NCBI GenBank assembly: GCA_003144275.1
Contig: NJBF01000022.1
Span: 1-64,000, forward strand
Direction: 5' to 3'
DNA: 64,000 nt
From: Candidatus Heimdallarchaeota archaeon B3_Heim
GTDB lineage: Archaea; Asgardarchaeota; Heimdallarchaeia; Hodarchaeales; Hodarchaeaceae
Position numbers and translations under genes: made by a program. Position 1 is the stretch's first letter. Every line of letters begins with the position of its first letter. Shown here in pieces: positions 34,270 to 42,031 of the stretch. The notes below the pieces were generated by a model, which saw only the letters and a list, made by a program, of their open reading frames with translations, was not told the DNA's origin and did no database searches.

Positions 34270-36192
34270 TTAGATAAATTCGTCTAATCCAAGTGCCCTT
34301 AAACGTTTTTCATTTGGCATGGTTGTAGTGGTATCCCAATTTAACGAATCGAGAAAATCCATAATTAATCCTTTTTCCTTACTAGCAGAAATTGCCTTAT
34401 TTGGCCCTCGTTCTGCTTTTTCTAAGACTCTTTCAGGTAGTTTATAATCAAGAGGATTTTTCTCTTCCCTTAAATTAAATATATGTTTTAGAGTTAAAAT
34501 CCTCTCTCCAATAGTCACAAAATCTTCAATTGAGAGGTCGGACCCAATAACTAAATTTACGAATTCAAGTACAGGAAAATTTCCTGTTAATAAACTGAAT
34601 TGACACAGCCCTAGCGAAGATACAGTTTTATGATAACAATAGAAATTGAAAAAACGATCGTTTTTAGGGATCTCTGGAAACATTTGACCAAATTTAGCGA
34701 GCTCAATCATTAGTTCCGAGAACGGAGTATGTCTACCAGGTGCTGGATCCAATCTGTATGGTAAAATCATACTATTGGAGAATCTAGGGTCGTGCGCGGG
34801 TAAAGCTTGGTTTTGGATATGCATTCCACTATTCGTATTATATAGTTCTGATGCACGAGTAAAACCATCTGCAAGTATATCTCCTATCCCTTTTCTCGTC
34901 GTAATCAATTTTAACAAAGATAAATAATCTTTAGGATCACCCCAAGTCGGATTTAAACCGTTCATTTCATTTTTTGGAATTTTTCCGCTTTCTGATGCTT
35001 CTATTACAAAAGCTAGGATAGCACCAGCTGCTATCGTATCCAAACCTTGACGATTGCAATAATCATTTAATTGATATATTGCTCCAATGTCATCATTCAA
35101 TAAATTTGCCCCTAGCATGATTAAAGTCTCATACTCAGGTTTATGAGTTTCTTCAAGAGTGAATTGCTCATTTGAGTATTTCATTATTCCTCCGCATGCC
35201 AGAGGACAGCTGTGACAACTATAATTCTTTTCTTGAAATTTAGTAACATTATCCCCAGTAATTCTAGAGCTTTTTTTCAGGGGGAAATCAATGTATGATC
35301 CTTTCCAGTTTTTAATGGGAGCATCACCTGTTTCTACAAGAATCGTACTTCCAGCACAGGTTCCCCAACGTCGATAGCTTTCAATAATCATATTACTGGG
35401 ACTCATTGAGCCAAAATTTTTTATCCGAAAACGACGAATCCATGGGGCAAACGTTGTCGATGCTTTCAGTCCAGGTTTCATAAGTGGACTAATACCTTTA
35501 TTGATCCGCTTATTAACCAATTTTCGTAATTCATTAAGGCCGGAAGGATCCGCTGAATTTATCAATTTAGTTCCCCTTACTACGACTGCTTTCAAATTTT
35601 TCGATCCCATAACAGCCCCTACTCCACTCCGAGCAGCAATTCGACCTTTATCTGTAACAATTCCAGAAAATAATACTAAATTTTCTCCTGCTAACCCAAT
35701 ACTAGCAATTTGCGCTTTTTTACCATATTCTTCCTTTAATTTGTCTTCTGTATGAACACAATCTAGCCCCTTCAACTGATCGGCAATTATGATTTCAATT
35801 CTATCATCAGTCACTACAATGATTGATAATTGTTCTGCTTTTCCTGTTATGATGAGCGAATCATACCCTGTTTTTCGTAATTCTGGTCCAAAACGGCCTC
35901 CTGAATTTGCTTCACCCCAACCGCCTGTGAGAGGTGATTTACAAACAACTGTATACCTACCAGAAAATGGAACCTTTGTTGCACTCAAAATACCAGTAAT
36001 AAAGCAGATATAATTATCAGGAGATAGGGGGTCGATATTAACAAGCATATTTTTCAGAAGATACTCAATTACGGGCCCTTCCCCCCCCAAAAATTTCTTA
36101 AATTTTTCATCGTTGAAAGGAATTTCTTCAGAATTAATTTTACCTGATGAAAGATTGATTATTCCCATTTTCATCTGATTTATGAAAGCCAT
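34270..36192 (-). CDS. Aldehyde:ferredoxin oxidoreductase (tungstopterin)
   Basis: Oxidises aldehydes to acids and reduces ferredoxin using a tungsten or molybdenum bis-pterin and a 4Fe-4S cluster. It shows the N-terminal FLGGEGP segment, the pterin-region GRYTVVCKSPLTGGWGEANSGG, the block ARSGVGAVMGSKNLKAVVVRG, and the cluster ligands C-x2-C-x3-C in YSCHSCPLACGG (about 330), plus a later Cys (LGLCQFS). About 640 residues is near family length. The first in-frame ATG is 36192; the conserved start may be a few codons further in (36174). It diverges from the molybdenum hydroxylase genes across 160 bp. Because both use pterin cofactors, co-regulation is plausible. Confidence 0.92.
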   Translation of the reverse strand: MAFINQMKMGIINLSSGKINSEEIPFNDEKFKKFLGGEGPVIEYLLKNMLVNIDPLSPDNYICFITGILSATKVPFSGRYTVVCKSPLTGGWGEANSGGRFGPELRKTGYDSLIITGKAEQLSIIVVTDDRIEIIIADQLKGLDCVHTEDKLKEEYGKKAQIASIGLAGENLVLFSGIVTDKGRIAARSGVGAVMGSKNLKAVVVRGTKLINSADPSGLNELRKLVNKRINKGISPLMKPGLKASTTFAPWIRRFRIKNFGSMSPSNMIIESYRRWGTCAGSTILVETGDAPIKNWKGSYIDFPLKKSSRITGDNVTKFQEKNYSCHSCPLACGGIMKYSNEQFTLEETHKPEYETLIMLGANLLNDDIGAIYQLNDYCNRQGLDTIAAGAILAFVIEASESGKIPKNEMNGLNPTWGDPKDYLSLLKLITTRKGIGDILADGFTRASELYNTNSGMHIQNQALPAHDPRFSNSMILPYRLDPAPGRHTPFSELMIELAKFGQMFPEIPKNDRFFNFYCYHKTVSSLGLCQFSLLTGNFPVLEFVNLVIGSDLSIEDFVTIGERILTLKHIFNLREEKNPLDYKLPERVLEKAERGPNKAISASKEKGLIMDFLDSLNWDTTTTMPNEKRLRALGLDEFI

Positions 36193-36282
36193 AATCCAAA
36201 ACAACCCAAGTGAAAAGCTAGTAATTATTTTAAGAGAAGCATTTTCTTGAATTTTTTATCTTTCCTACGAATGAAGGGATTT

Positions 36283-36301
36283 ATGAGTATTATAATCTCA
36301 T
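36283..36301. promoter_or_regulatory. Inverted repeat between AOR and molybdenum hydroxylase genes
   Basis: ATGAG and CTCAT arms surround a nine-base AT core that itself contains ATTATAAT. It is in the middle of the divergent promoter region, which makes it a candidate operator for both pterin enzymes. The symmetry is seen; the role is inference. Confidence 0.3.
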
Positions 36302-36355
36302 GAACTTGAAGAAACAAGATTTTTTACACAAGAATGCATCGATTTTTTTTGGTAA

Positions 36356-38689
36356 TTGAAGTTGTTTAATAAAGTAGTGGGAACTAGTATTCCGCGAGCA
36401 GATGCTCATGAAAAAGTTACCGGCACAGCTCTCTATATTGATGATTTACGTTTTCCTAGAACTTTAAAAATGAAAGTATTGAGGGCTGGTGTTCCTCATG
36501 CTATTATTAATTCAATTGAAATAAGTAAAGCCATAGATATGCCAGGAGTACATAAAGTATTCACTGGAAAATCTTTAAACTTAGATAAAAATCATTTGTT
36601 CGGAACCTGTATCTTTGATCAAGCACCATTAGCTATCGATAAGGTAAGGCATGCAGGTGAAATAGTAGCCGTCGTCATTGCAGAAACAGAAAAGCAAGCA
36701 TTAGCTGCTATTAAAAATATTGATGTAGACTTTAAAGAATTACCCTTTATTTTAGATCCAATAGAGGCCGTTGGTAAAGAAGCGCCCCTAATTCATGAAC
36801 AGAATGGTAAATATCATCATGTCCCTACATTTGTCCCAGAACCTCAGACAAATATATTTTACAAGTACCATCTCAAGAAAGGCGATTATGAGCATGTTTT
36901 CCAAGATGCAGAAATTACAGTAGAGGATAATTTTGAATACCCGCTAATGAACCACGCGGCTATTGAACCTCACGGTGCCATTGCACAATGGGATCATACA
37001 GGAGAACTACATCTATGGAGTAGTTCTCAAGCCCCGTTTGTACTCCGTGAGGTACTTGCTGATTACTTTAAAATAAAACAAATGATCAAGATACACATTC
37101 ATATTCCATACTTAGGCGGAGGTTTTGGAGGAAAAAGCGATTACACCATTGAACCTCTTGTTGCTTTAGCAGCACAATTAGTTCCAGGTTATCATGTTAA
37201 ATTCGTGCTTACTCGAAAAGAAGTCTTCATTGGATCAGTTTTGGGTCGAGGAATGAAAGGTCACATGAAACTAGGTGCAAAAAAGGATGGCACACTCGTT
37301 GGTATAGAAGCTACTCAATATTTTTCAGATGGAGCATATGGAGATACAGGGTGTAATGTAGTACTAGCTGCGGGTCATAACTGTGTGGGGCCATATTTTT
37401 TCCCTAAATGTAATCTCAAGTCTTTTGGTGTTTATACTAATTCTGCACCCGTAGGAGCTTTCCGTGGATACGGACATCCCGAAGGTCAATTTATGATTGA
37501 ACGATTATTGGAAAAGCTTGCCTTAAAGTTAGGAATGGAGTATGATGATTTAAGAATGAAAAACTTTCTACGTCCTGCCGATACGAATTCTCTTGGACAG
37601 ATCATCAATGAACATAACGGAGACATTAGAAAATGTTTTACTCAAACAATAACAAAACTTAATGAAATACCCCTCCCTCCTGAAGATGAAAGTTTTTTCT
37701 ATGGGCGTGCTGCTGTTGGACTTATTAAATCTCCAGTTCAAACCGCTAATGCCTCCTCGAATGTTTTTCTAAAATTCAATGAAGATCTTACTGTGAATAT
37801 TTCGACTGGTGGAGTTGAACTAGGACAGGGCAGTTTAACTGTACTTGCCCAAATTGCGGCTCAAACATTACACATTCCAGTAAGTAATATTAGAATCAAT
37901 TATGAGATAAATACGCAGTTAACTCCTTATGAATGGCAAACAGTAGCAAGTATGACCACAATGCGTGTTGGAAATGCAATAATATCTGCGTGTGAAAAAT
38001 CTATCACACAATTTAAGCAAAATGCGGCCCTAGTATGGGATTATGCTCTCAATGACATAGTATATGATGGCACCAAGGTAAGCTATCAGGATAGATTTCT
38101 AGATCTTAAAGAATTAGTGCTTGGCTATCAATACTCTGATGGACATACAGTAGGTAATCCTATCTTGACTACTGGTTCATCAGTTGTTCGCAATGTTACA
38201 TTTCCAGACTTAGAGACTGGACAATATCAGCCCTATGAGTGGACGTTCGGAAGTCAAGGTGTTGATCTAAAAATCAATAAGAAAACAGGAGAAATTACCA
38301 TTCTACATTTCGTGACGGCCCTTGATGCGGGAAAAGTTATTAATCCTGCTTTAGCACGCGGACAAGTCACCGGTGGAGTGATGCAAGGTATAGGCCAAGC
38401 GTTAAAAGAAAAAATTGTTTATGATGAATCAGGCAATATGACAACAACCAATCTACGGAGATATGCGATTCCTCGACTGTCTGACATGCCAGAGAAATTT
38501 AGTTGTATCTTTATTGAAACCCCCCAACCAGATGGGCCCTTTGGCGCACGTCCTATTGCAGAACATCCTGCGTTAGGCCCTCCCTCTGTCATTTTGAATG
38601 CAATACAGAGGGTTACTGGTATTTCCTTTACCAGTATTCCCGTAACTAAAGAACGGATGCTAAATGCATTGAAAGCAGGAGAAAAATAA
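36356..38689 (+). CDS. Xanthine dehydrogenase/aldehyde oxidase family molybdopterin-binding subunit
   Basis: The large subunit of a molybdenum hydroxylase. The N-terminal part (about 15-120) has VTGTALYIDDLRFPRTL. The cofactor domain has YLGGGFGGKSDY, GAFRGYGHPEGQF and VELGQGSLTVLAQ, and the C-terminal active-site Glu lies in ARPIAEHPALGPPSV. The length of 777 is normal. Substrate (purine, aldehyde, CO or aromatic) is not readable; the active-site loop is not the CO-dehydrogenase CSFR type. TTG 36356 is the best start. The 2Fe-2S subunit follows after one base. No FAD subunit gene is in the window, so electrons may pass from the 2Fe-2S subunit to another carrier. Confidence 0.92.
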   Translation: MKLFNKVVGTSIPRADAHEKVTGTALYIDDLRFPRTLKMKVLRAGVPHAIINSIEISKAIDMPGVHKVFTGKSLNLDKNHLFGTCIFDQAPLAIDKVRHAGEIVAVVIAETEKQALAAIKNIDVDFKELPFILDPIEAVGKEAPLIHEQNGKYHHVPTFVPEPQTNIFYKYHLKKGDYEHVFQDAEITVEDNFEYPLMNHAAIEPHGAIAQWDHTGELHLWSSSQAPFVLREVLADYFKIKQMIKIHIHIPYLGGGFGGKSDYTIEPLVALAAQLVPGYHVKFVLTRKEVFIGSVLGRGMKGHMKLGAKKDGTLVGIEATQYFSDGAYGDTGCNVVLAAGHNCVGPYFFPKCNLKSFGVYTNSAPVGAFRGYGHPEGQFMIERLLEKLALKLGMEYDDLRMKNFLRPADTNSLGQIINEHNGDIRKCFTQTITKLNEIPLPPEDESFFYGRAAVGLIKSPVQTANASSNVFLKFNEDLTVNISTGGVELGQGSLTVLAQIAAQTLHIPVSNIRINYEINTQLTPYEWQTVASMTTMRVGNAIISACEKSITQFKQNAALVWDYALNDIVYDGTKVSYQDRFLDLKELVLGYQYSDGHTVGNPILTTGSSVVRNVTFPDLETGQYQPYEWTFGSQGVDLKINKKTGEITILHFVTALDAGKVINPALARGQVTGGVMQGIGQALKEKIVYDESGNMTTTNLRRYAIPRLSDMPEKFSCIFIETPQPDGPFGARPIAEHPALGPPSVILNAIQRVTGISFTSIPVTKERMLNALKAGEK

Positions 38690-38690
38690 C

Positions 38691-39158
38691 ATGGAATTGA
38701 CGATAATAATAAACAAGAAAGACTATGCCTTCTCTGTTGATCCGTCTGACTCCTTGCTTAGTATTCTTCGTGAGCATCTCTCTTTGACAGGAACCAAAAA
38801 TGGTTGCAGTCAAGGCCACTGTGGGGCGTGCACAGTTGTTGTTAATGGAAAAGCCGTTAAAAGCTGTATTACTAAAGCCAAAAAATTAGAAAATGCCGAA
38901 GTTCTCACGATTGAGGGCGTATCGAGTAATTTTATTCTTCATGCAATTCAAGAGGCATTTATTGAAGCTACTGCTGTCCAATGTGGATTCTGTACCCCTG
39001 GGTATATTATGGAGTTATATGCTTTATTACAAGCTGACCCTGATGCGGAAAAAGAGGAGATTCATAAAGCTCTCGAAAAACATCTTTGTCGTTGCACAGG
39101 TTATCAGCCTATTATTGACGCAGCTTTACTTGCTCAAGAAAAGATTAAGAATTCATAG
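38691..39158 (+). CDS. 2Fe-2S subunit of molybdenum hydroxylase
   Basis: A 155-residue iron-sulfur subunit with both expected clusters. The plant-type ferredoxin site is CSQGHCGACTVVVNG with a fourth Cys in SCITK. The second is in the helical domain, CGFCTPGY and CRCTGY. It transfers electrons from the molybdenum subunit, to which it is joined by a one-base gap. It ends five bases before the convergent glyoxalase-family stop. As noted for the large subunit, the FAD partner is missing nearby. Confidence 0.95.
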   Translation: MELTIIINKKDYAFSVDPSDSLLSILREHLSLTGTKNGCSQGHCGACTVVVNGKAVKSCITKAKKLENAEVLTIEGVSSNFILHAIQEAFIEATAVQCGFCTPGYIMELYALLQADPDAEKEEIHKALEKHLCRCTGYQPIIDAALLAQEKIKNS

Positions 39159-39163
39159 GGTTC

Positions 39164-39553
39164 TTACTTAATTCTTGGTTCTCCTACAAATTGAATCTTA
39201 TTACCCTCAGAATCAACTGTATTGAAGTAAGATACCAATTCTGGTATGTCAATGATATCATCTGATTGAACTTTTTTTTCCTCTAACAGTTTTTTAGCCT
39301 CATCCAGATCAGTTACATCGAAAGTTAGGACACCTGATCCCGGAACCAGACTAGCTGCTTCTGGGAGAAGATTTAATCCTAATTTTGTACCTTTTACTGG
39401 TAGATTAAGTTCACACCAGCCTACTTCACTACCACCATCCCAAACCACTTCAAATCCAAATGTTTCGACATAAAATTTCTTTGCGCGTTCAATATCTTTC
39501 ACACTATATTGAAAATAAAGTGAATCTGATTTAAATGGAAATTTTGAGCTCAT
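39164..39553 (-). CDS. Glyoxalase/bleomycin-resistance (VOC) domain protein
   Basis: A 129-residue VOC fold. It begins with the beta-alpha unit YFQYSVKDIERAKKFYVETFGFEVVWDG, and a second unit ends with FNTVDSEGNKIQFVGEP. The family covers dioxygenases, epimerases, lyases and binding proteins. The usual metal ligand positions are only partly visible (Gln in YFQYS, Glu in GWCEL), so the activity is open. It is convergent with the 2Fe-2S subunit. Confidence 0.8.
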   Translation of the reverse strand: MSSKFPFKSDSLYFQYSVKDIERAKKFYVETFGFEVVWDGGSEVGWCELNLPVKGTKLGLNLLPEAASLVPGSGVLTFDVTDLDEAKKLLEEKKVQSDDIIDIPELVSYFNTVDSEGNKIQFVGEPRIK

Positions 39554-39607
39554 CGTCTTTTCGCATCCTTTTTTGTCTAATTTTATTTCCGTTCTTTCTC
39601 CTTGAAA

Positions 39608-39645
39608 AACCTATTTTCCTATTGGATAGGAGGAAATTGTAGGTT
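39608..39645. promoter_or_regulatory. Nested imperfect inverted repeat in divergent promoter region
   Basis: Outer arms AACCTA and TAGGTT enclose inner arms TCCTAT and ATAGGA around TGG. It lies between the leftward VOC gene and the rightward membrane gene, about 120 bp from the latter. It could fold as a hairpin in RNA or bind a dimeric regulator. Confidence 0.3.
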
Positions 39646-39760
39646 ACTCAAAGATAACGACAAATTATAAAACTGGGACTACGAAAATCGTTGTGTCTAA
39701 ACTCAGCTATCTAGTCAAACGCTGAGGTTCATTTAAGACTAAAAATGGATAGTATGGAAA

Positions 39761-40492
39761 TTGAGTATATTAGAAAAGATTCAGTCAATAAAAAGTCTTT
39801 ATATATTAATGGCTTTAGGTGCAGCTATCGGAATTATCTCTGGAATTGGAGCTACCTGTGTAACGTTTGATCCCAGATGGTGGAAAGTATCTGCTTTCTC
39901 CATTGTAGAAGATTATCAGATGGTTTGGATTATTTGCTATTTTGTCACGTGGTTAGTAGGTATATTATGGGTTGTTCTATATTGGGCATTGAAATCAGGA
40001 AAATCATGGTTCTATAAAGTTTCCATCGTTAATTGTATCTTGGGATTCTTTAGTGGGGCTATTCCCTCCTTGTTATTATTTTACGAAGATTGGGCGAGCT
40101 ATGGTGAGTCGGGAATGAAATTCACGCCTTCTTGGTTCCGAGCCATAGGAAATGTGATCATACTCCTAGTATTATTGCTACCCAAAATGAGAAGTAATCT
40201 TTCAACCCACATGGCTGAAAAAAGTGGAGCTGTTGGTGGAAGTATCGGTTCACAGGTAGCGAATTTTGCACTAGTAGTGTTAAGTTTCGGGGTTTTATTA
40301 ATTGTTCAACCAATCTTCATGCCAATGACACATCCAATAAATGCTGATGTATATATGTATACTGGTAACTGGCTGGAAGCATTCCAGTACTATGTTGGTT
40401 TATCCTCTATCGTGCTTGGAATTGTTCTACGATTTGTCGGGCAAATCTTGAACATCGTTTATTCTCCTAAACCATCCACTACAAATGTATAG
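39761..40492 (+). CDS. Uncharacterised six-helix membrane protein
   Basis: I do not recognise this family. The 243 residues include about six transmembrane segments: an N-terminal ALGAAIGIISGIG helix, then two near 55-80, one near 90-105, one near 130, and two in the C-terminal third (FALVVLSFGVLLIVQPIF and YVGLSSIVLGIVLRFVG). Conserved-looking Trp and Tyr (FDPRWWKV, FYEDWASYG) face the loops. The TTG start at 39761 is followed by normal polar residues. It lies upstream of, and on the same strand as, the heme-related operon, but the HxlR gene between them runs the other way, so shared function is only a possibility. Confidence 0.6.
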   Translation: MSILEKIQSIKSLYILMALGAAIGIISGIGATCVTFDPRWWKVSAFSIVEDYQMVWIICYFVTWLVGILWVVLYWALKSGKSWFYKVSIVNCILGFFSGAIPSLLLFYEDWASYGESGMKFTPSWFRAIGNVIILLVLLLPKMRSNLSTHMAEKSGAVGGSIGSQVANFALVVLSFGVLLIVQPIFMPMTHPINADVYMYTGNWLEAFQYYVGLSSIVLGIVLRFVGQILNIVYSPKPSTTNV

Positions 40493-40566
40493 TAGTCATA
40501 AGTATTTTCCTTGGATTTAGAAGATTGTTTAATTTTCTAACTCCCCCTTTTTTTGCTTTAGAATAA

Positions 40567-41034
40567 TCATTCGCATTCTCGTATCTGAAAAAGGTTTTTT
40601 GCTTCGTCAATATCGATAATAGGGACTGCATTATGAATGCAAGCAAATGATTTACATTTTTTAACCCCAATACCACCCCATTTAACGCCCCAACCTTTTA
40701 AAGCACTAAAAATAACAGCGAAATCTTCTCCTTTGTCAGTCAAAGAGTAACCAACACGAATGGGCATTTTTTCACTATGAACAAGTCGGTTAACAACCCC
40801 TTGTTCTTCTAATCGACTTAGACTTTCTGATAAAACACGTGCAGATATCTTCTCACTATAATGGCCAAGGATATGTTCTTGTAATTGGCTAAAATATAGT
40901 TCTTGGCACATCAATAATTCACAAATGACGTATAATGTCCATTTACGGCCTAAAATTTTCATTGCAAGGCTAGCTGCACATTCATCAGGTTCTGTTTCAT
41001 TCATAGTGGTGTTCAACAAAAATTGATCAGTCAT
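40567..41034 (-). CDS. HxlR-family winged-helix transcriptional regulator with C-terminal Cys pair
   Basis: A DNA-binding regulator of the MarR-like HxlR family. The conserved opening Cys is in DECAASLAMKILGRKWTLYVICELL, recognition-helix region ISARVLSESLSRLEEQGVVNRLV, wing YSLTDKGEDF. HxlR proteins sense redox stress or aldehydes through cysteines. This one has an added C-terminal CKSFACIHN pair, which could form a disulfide or bind metal. It is 155 residues, slightly long. A TATA box at 41056-41066 lies about 23 bases from the ATG, implying a leaderless message. A palindrome GTAAG-x3-CTTAC at 41076-41088 next to it is a candidate autoregulatory operator. It faces the heme-protein operon divergently. 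Confidence 0.85.
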   Translation of the reverse strand: MTDQFLLNTTMNETEPDECAASLAMKILGRKWTLYVICELLMCQELYFSQLQEHILGHYSEKISARVLSESLSRLEEQGVVNRLVHSEKMPIRVGYSLTDKGEDFAVIFSALKGWGVKWGGIGVKKCKSFACIHNAVPIIDIDEAKNLFQIRECE

Positions 41035-41055
41035 CCGATTAATAGCTATCTTCCG

Positions 41056-41066
41056 TTATAAATATA
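41056..41066 (-). promoter_or_regulatory. TATA box for the hxlR-like gene
   Basis: Minus-strand TATATTTATAA lies about 22-32 bases upstream of the ATG at 41034, the archaeal core promoter distance. Confidence 0.5.
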
Positions 41067-41075
41067 TCGTCTTTA

Positions 41076-41088
41076 GTAAGTTGCTTAC
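41076..41088. promoter_or_regulatory. Candidate HxlR operator palindrome
   Basis: GTAAG TTG CTTAC is a perfect 5-bp inverted repeat next to the hxlR-like TATA box. CTTAC recurs twice more near 41155 and 41173 before the divergent operon, suggesting half-sites. Binding by the HxlR protein is inference. Confidence 0.4.
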
Positions 41089-41345
41089 CATAATATAATG
41101 CTATATACAAGAGATAACGTATTCTTTGTTGGAAACATTTCAACTATCTAGCTACTTACTTTCTAGCAACTGACTTACTTTTTTATTCCCGAAAACTTAT
41201 TTCCTTGCTTTCTTTTGTCTCTTTGATTCACGCAAAGATTAAAAACGCAGTCTCAGTAATATTAAGCTCGCGTGTAAAAATCTCGAGCAAATTTAACTTT
41301 TTACACAAAAATAATTCTAACAATAGAAATATTGAGTTGAAAGTC

Positions 41346-42020
41346 ATGTCATTACTAGAAACTGATTTGATTGGAGCAATTGTGCTCCTAGTTGTAGGTA
41401 TTGTGGCGATTGTATTAGCCCTCTTACTACTGAAGGAATACCTTGCTTCCAAGAAAATGTATCATTTAGCCTGGGCACTTAGCTTTTTAGTTCTTTTTAT
41501 CTCGGGTGTTTTGATTATTTTCCTTGGATGGACTGATACTTTAGAAAATCCACTTGTCCCTCCTGTGGCTGCATTGATCCCAGCAGGTCTAGCTATAGGG
41601 CTTCTTTATGCAGTCTTTGAAGAGAAACAATATGGATTTTATTATGCAATATATTCTCTAGTATTGATTGCTATTTTAGCAGTCATTAAATTAATGGAGC
41701 TAGACTTTGCATCTTTTGTTTTAATGGGTGTTCACATTCCCTCTGGGTTGATAATATCATTTCTACCAGTATACACAGCATTTACTAAAGAAACAGAATG
41801 GACAAGTATATTCTTTGGAATTGGTGGTTTACTGATTTCATTTGGCGGCGTTTTGCTCGCCTTCGCAACAGTAGAAGGAATGGAAGCAATTTTGCCATTT
41901 GAGGATATTCTTGTTATCTTACCGTTCTTATTACTCGTCGTTGGAGTATTCTTTGCCCTCGGAATCGGTATTCCATCAAAATGGAAAGTGGAAATACCTG
42001 TAATAAGTGATTTGTTCTAG
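41346..42020 (+). CDS. Uncharacterised seven-helix membrane protein
   Basis: Unrecognised family. From ATG 41346 there are 224 residues with about seven transmembrane helices and short loops. The N-terminus is outside or periplasm-like (SLLETDLIGAIVLLVVG). The only notable polar motifs are KEYLASKKMYHLAWALSF and FGIGGLLISFGG. The upstream frame from TTG 41205 encodes a basic, unlikely leader, so I use the ATG. It is the first gene of an operon with the histidine-rich membrane protein (11 bases downstream) and heme O synthase, and probably assists that complex or senses for it. No sensor output domain is attached. Confidence 0.65.
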   Translation: MSLLETDLIGAIVLLVVGIVAIVLALLLLKEYLASKKMYHLAWALSFLVLFISGVLIIFLGWTDTLENPLVPPVAALIPAGLAIGLLYAVFEEKQYGFYYAIYSLVLIAILAVIKLMELDFASFVLMGVHIPSGLIISFLPVYTAFTKETEWTSIFFGIGGLLISFGGVLLAFATVEGMEAILPFEDILVILPFLLLVVGVFFALGIGIPSKWKVEIPVISDLF

Positions 42021-42031
42021 GTGAATAAACA

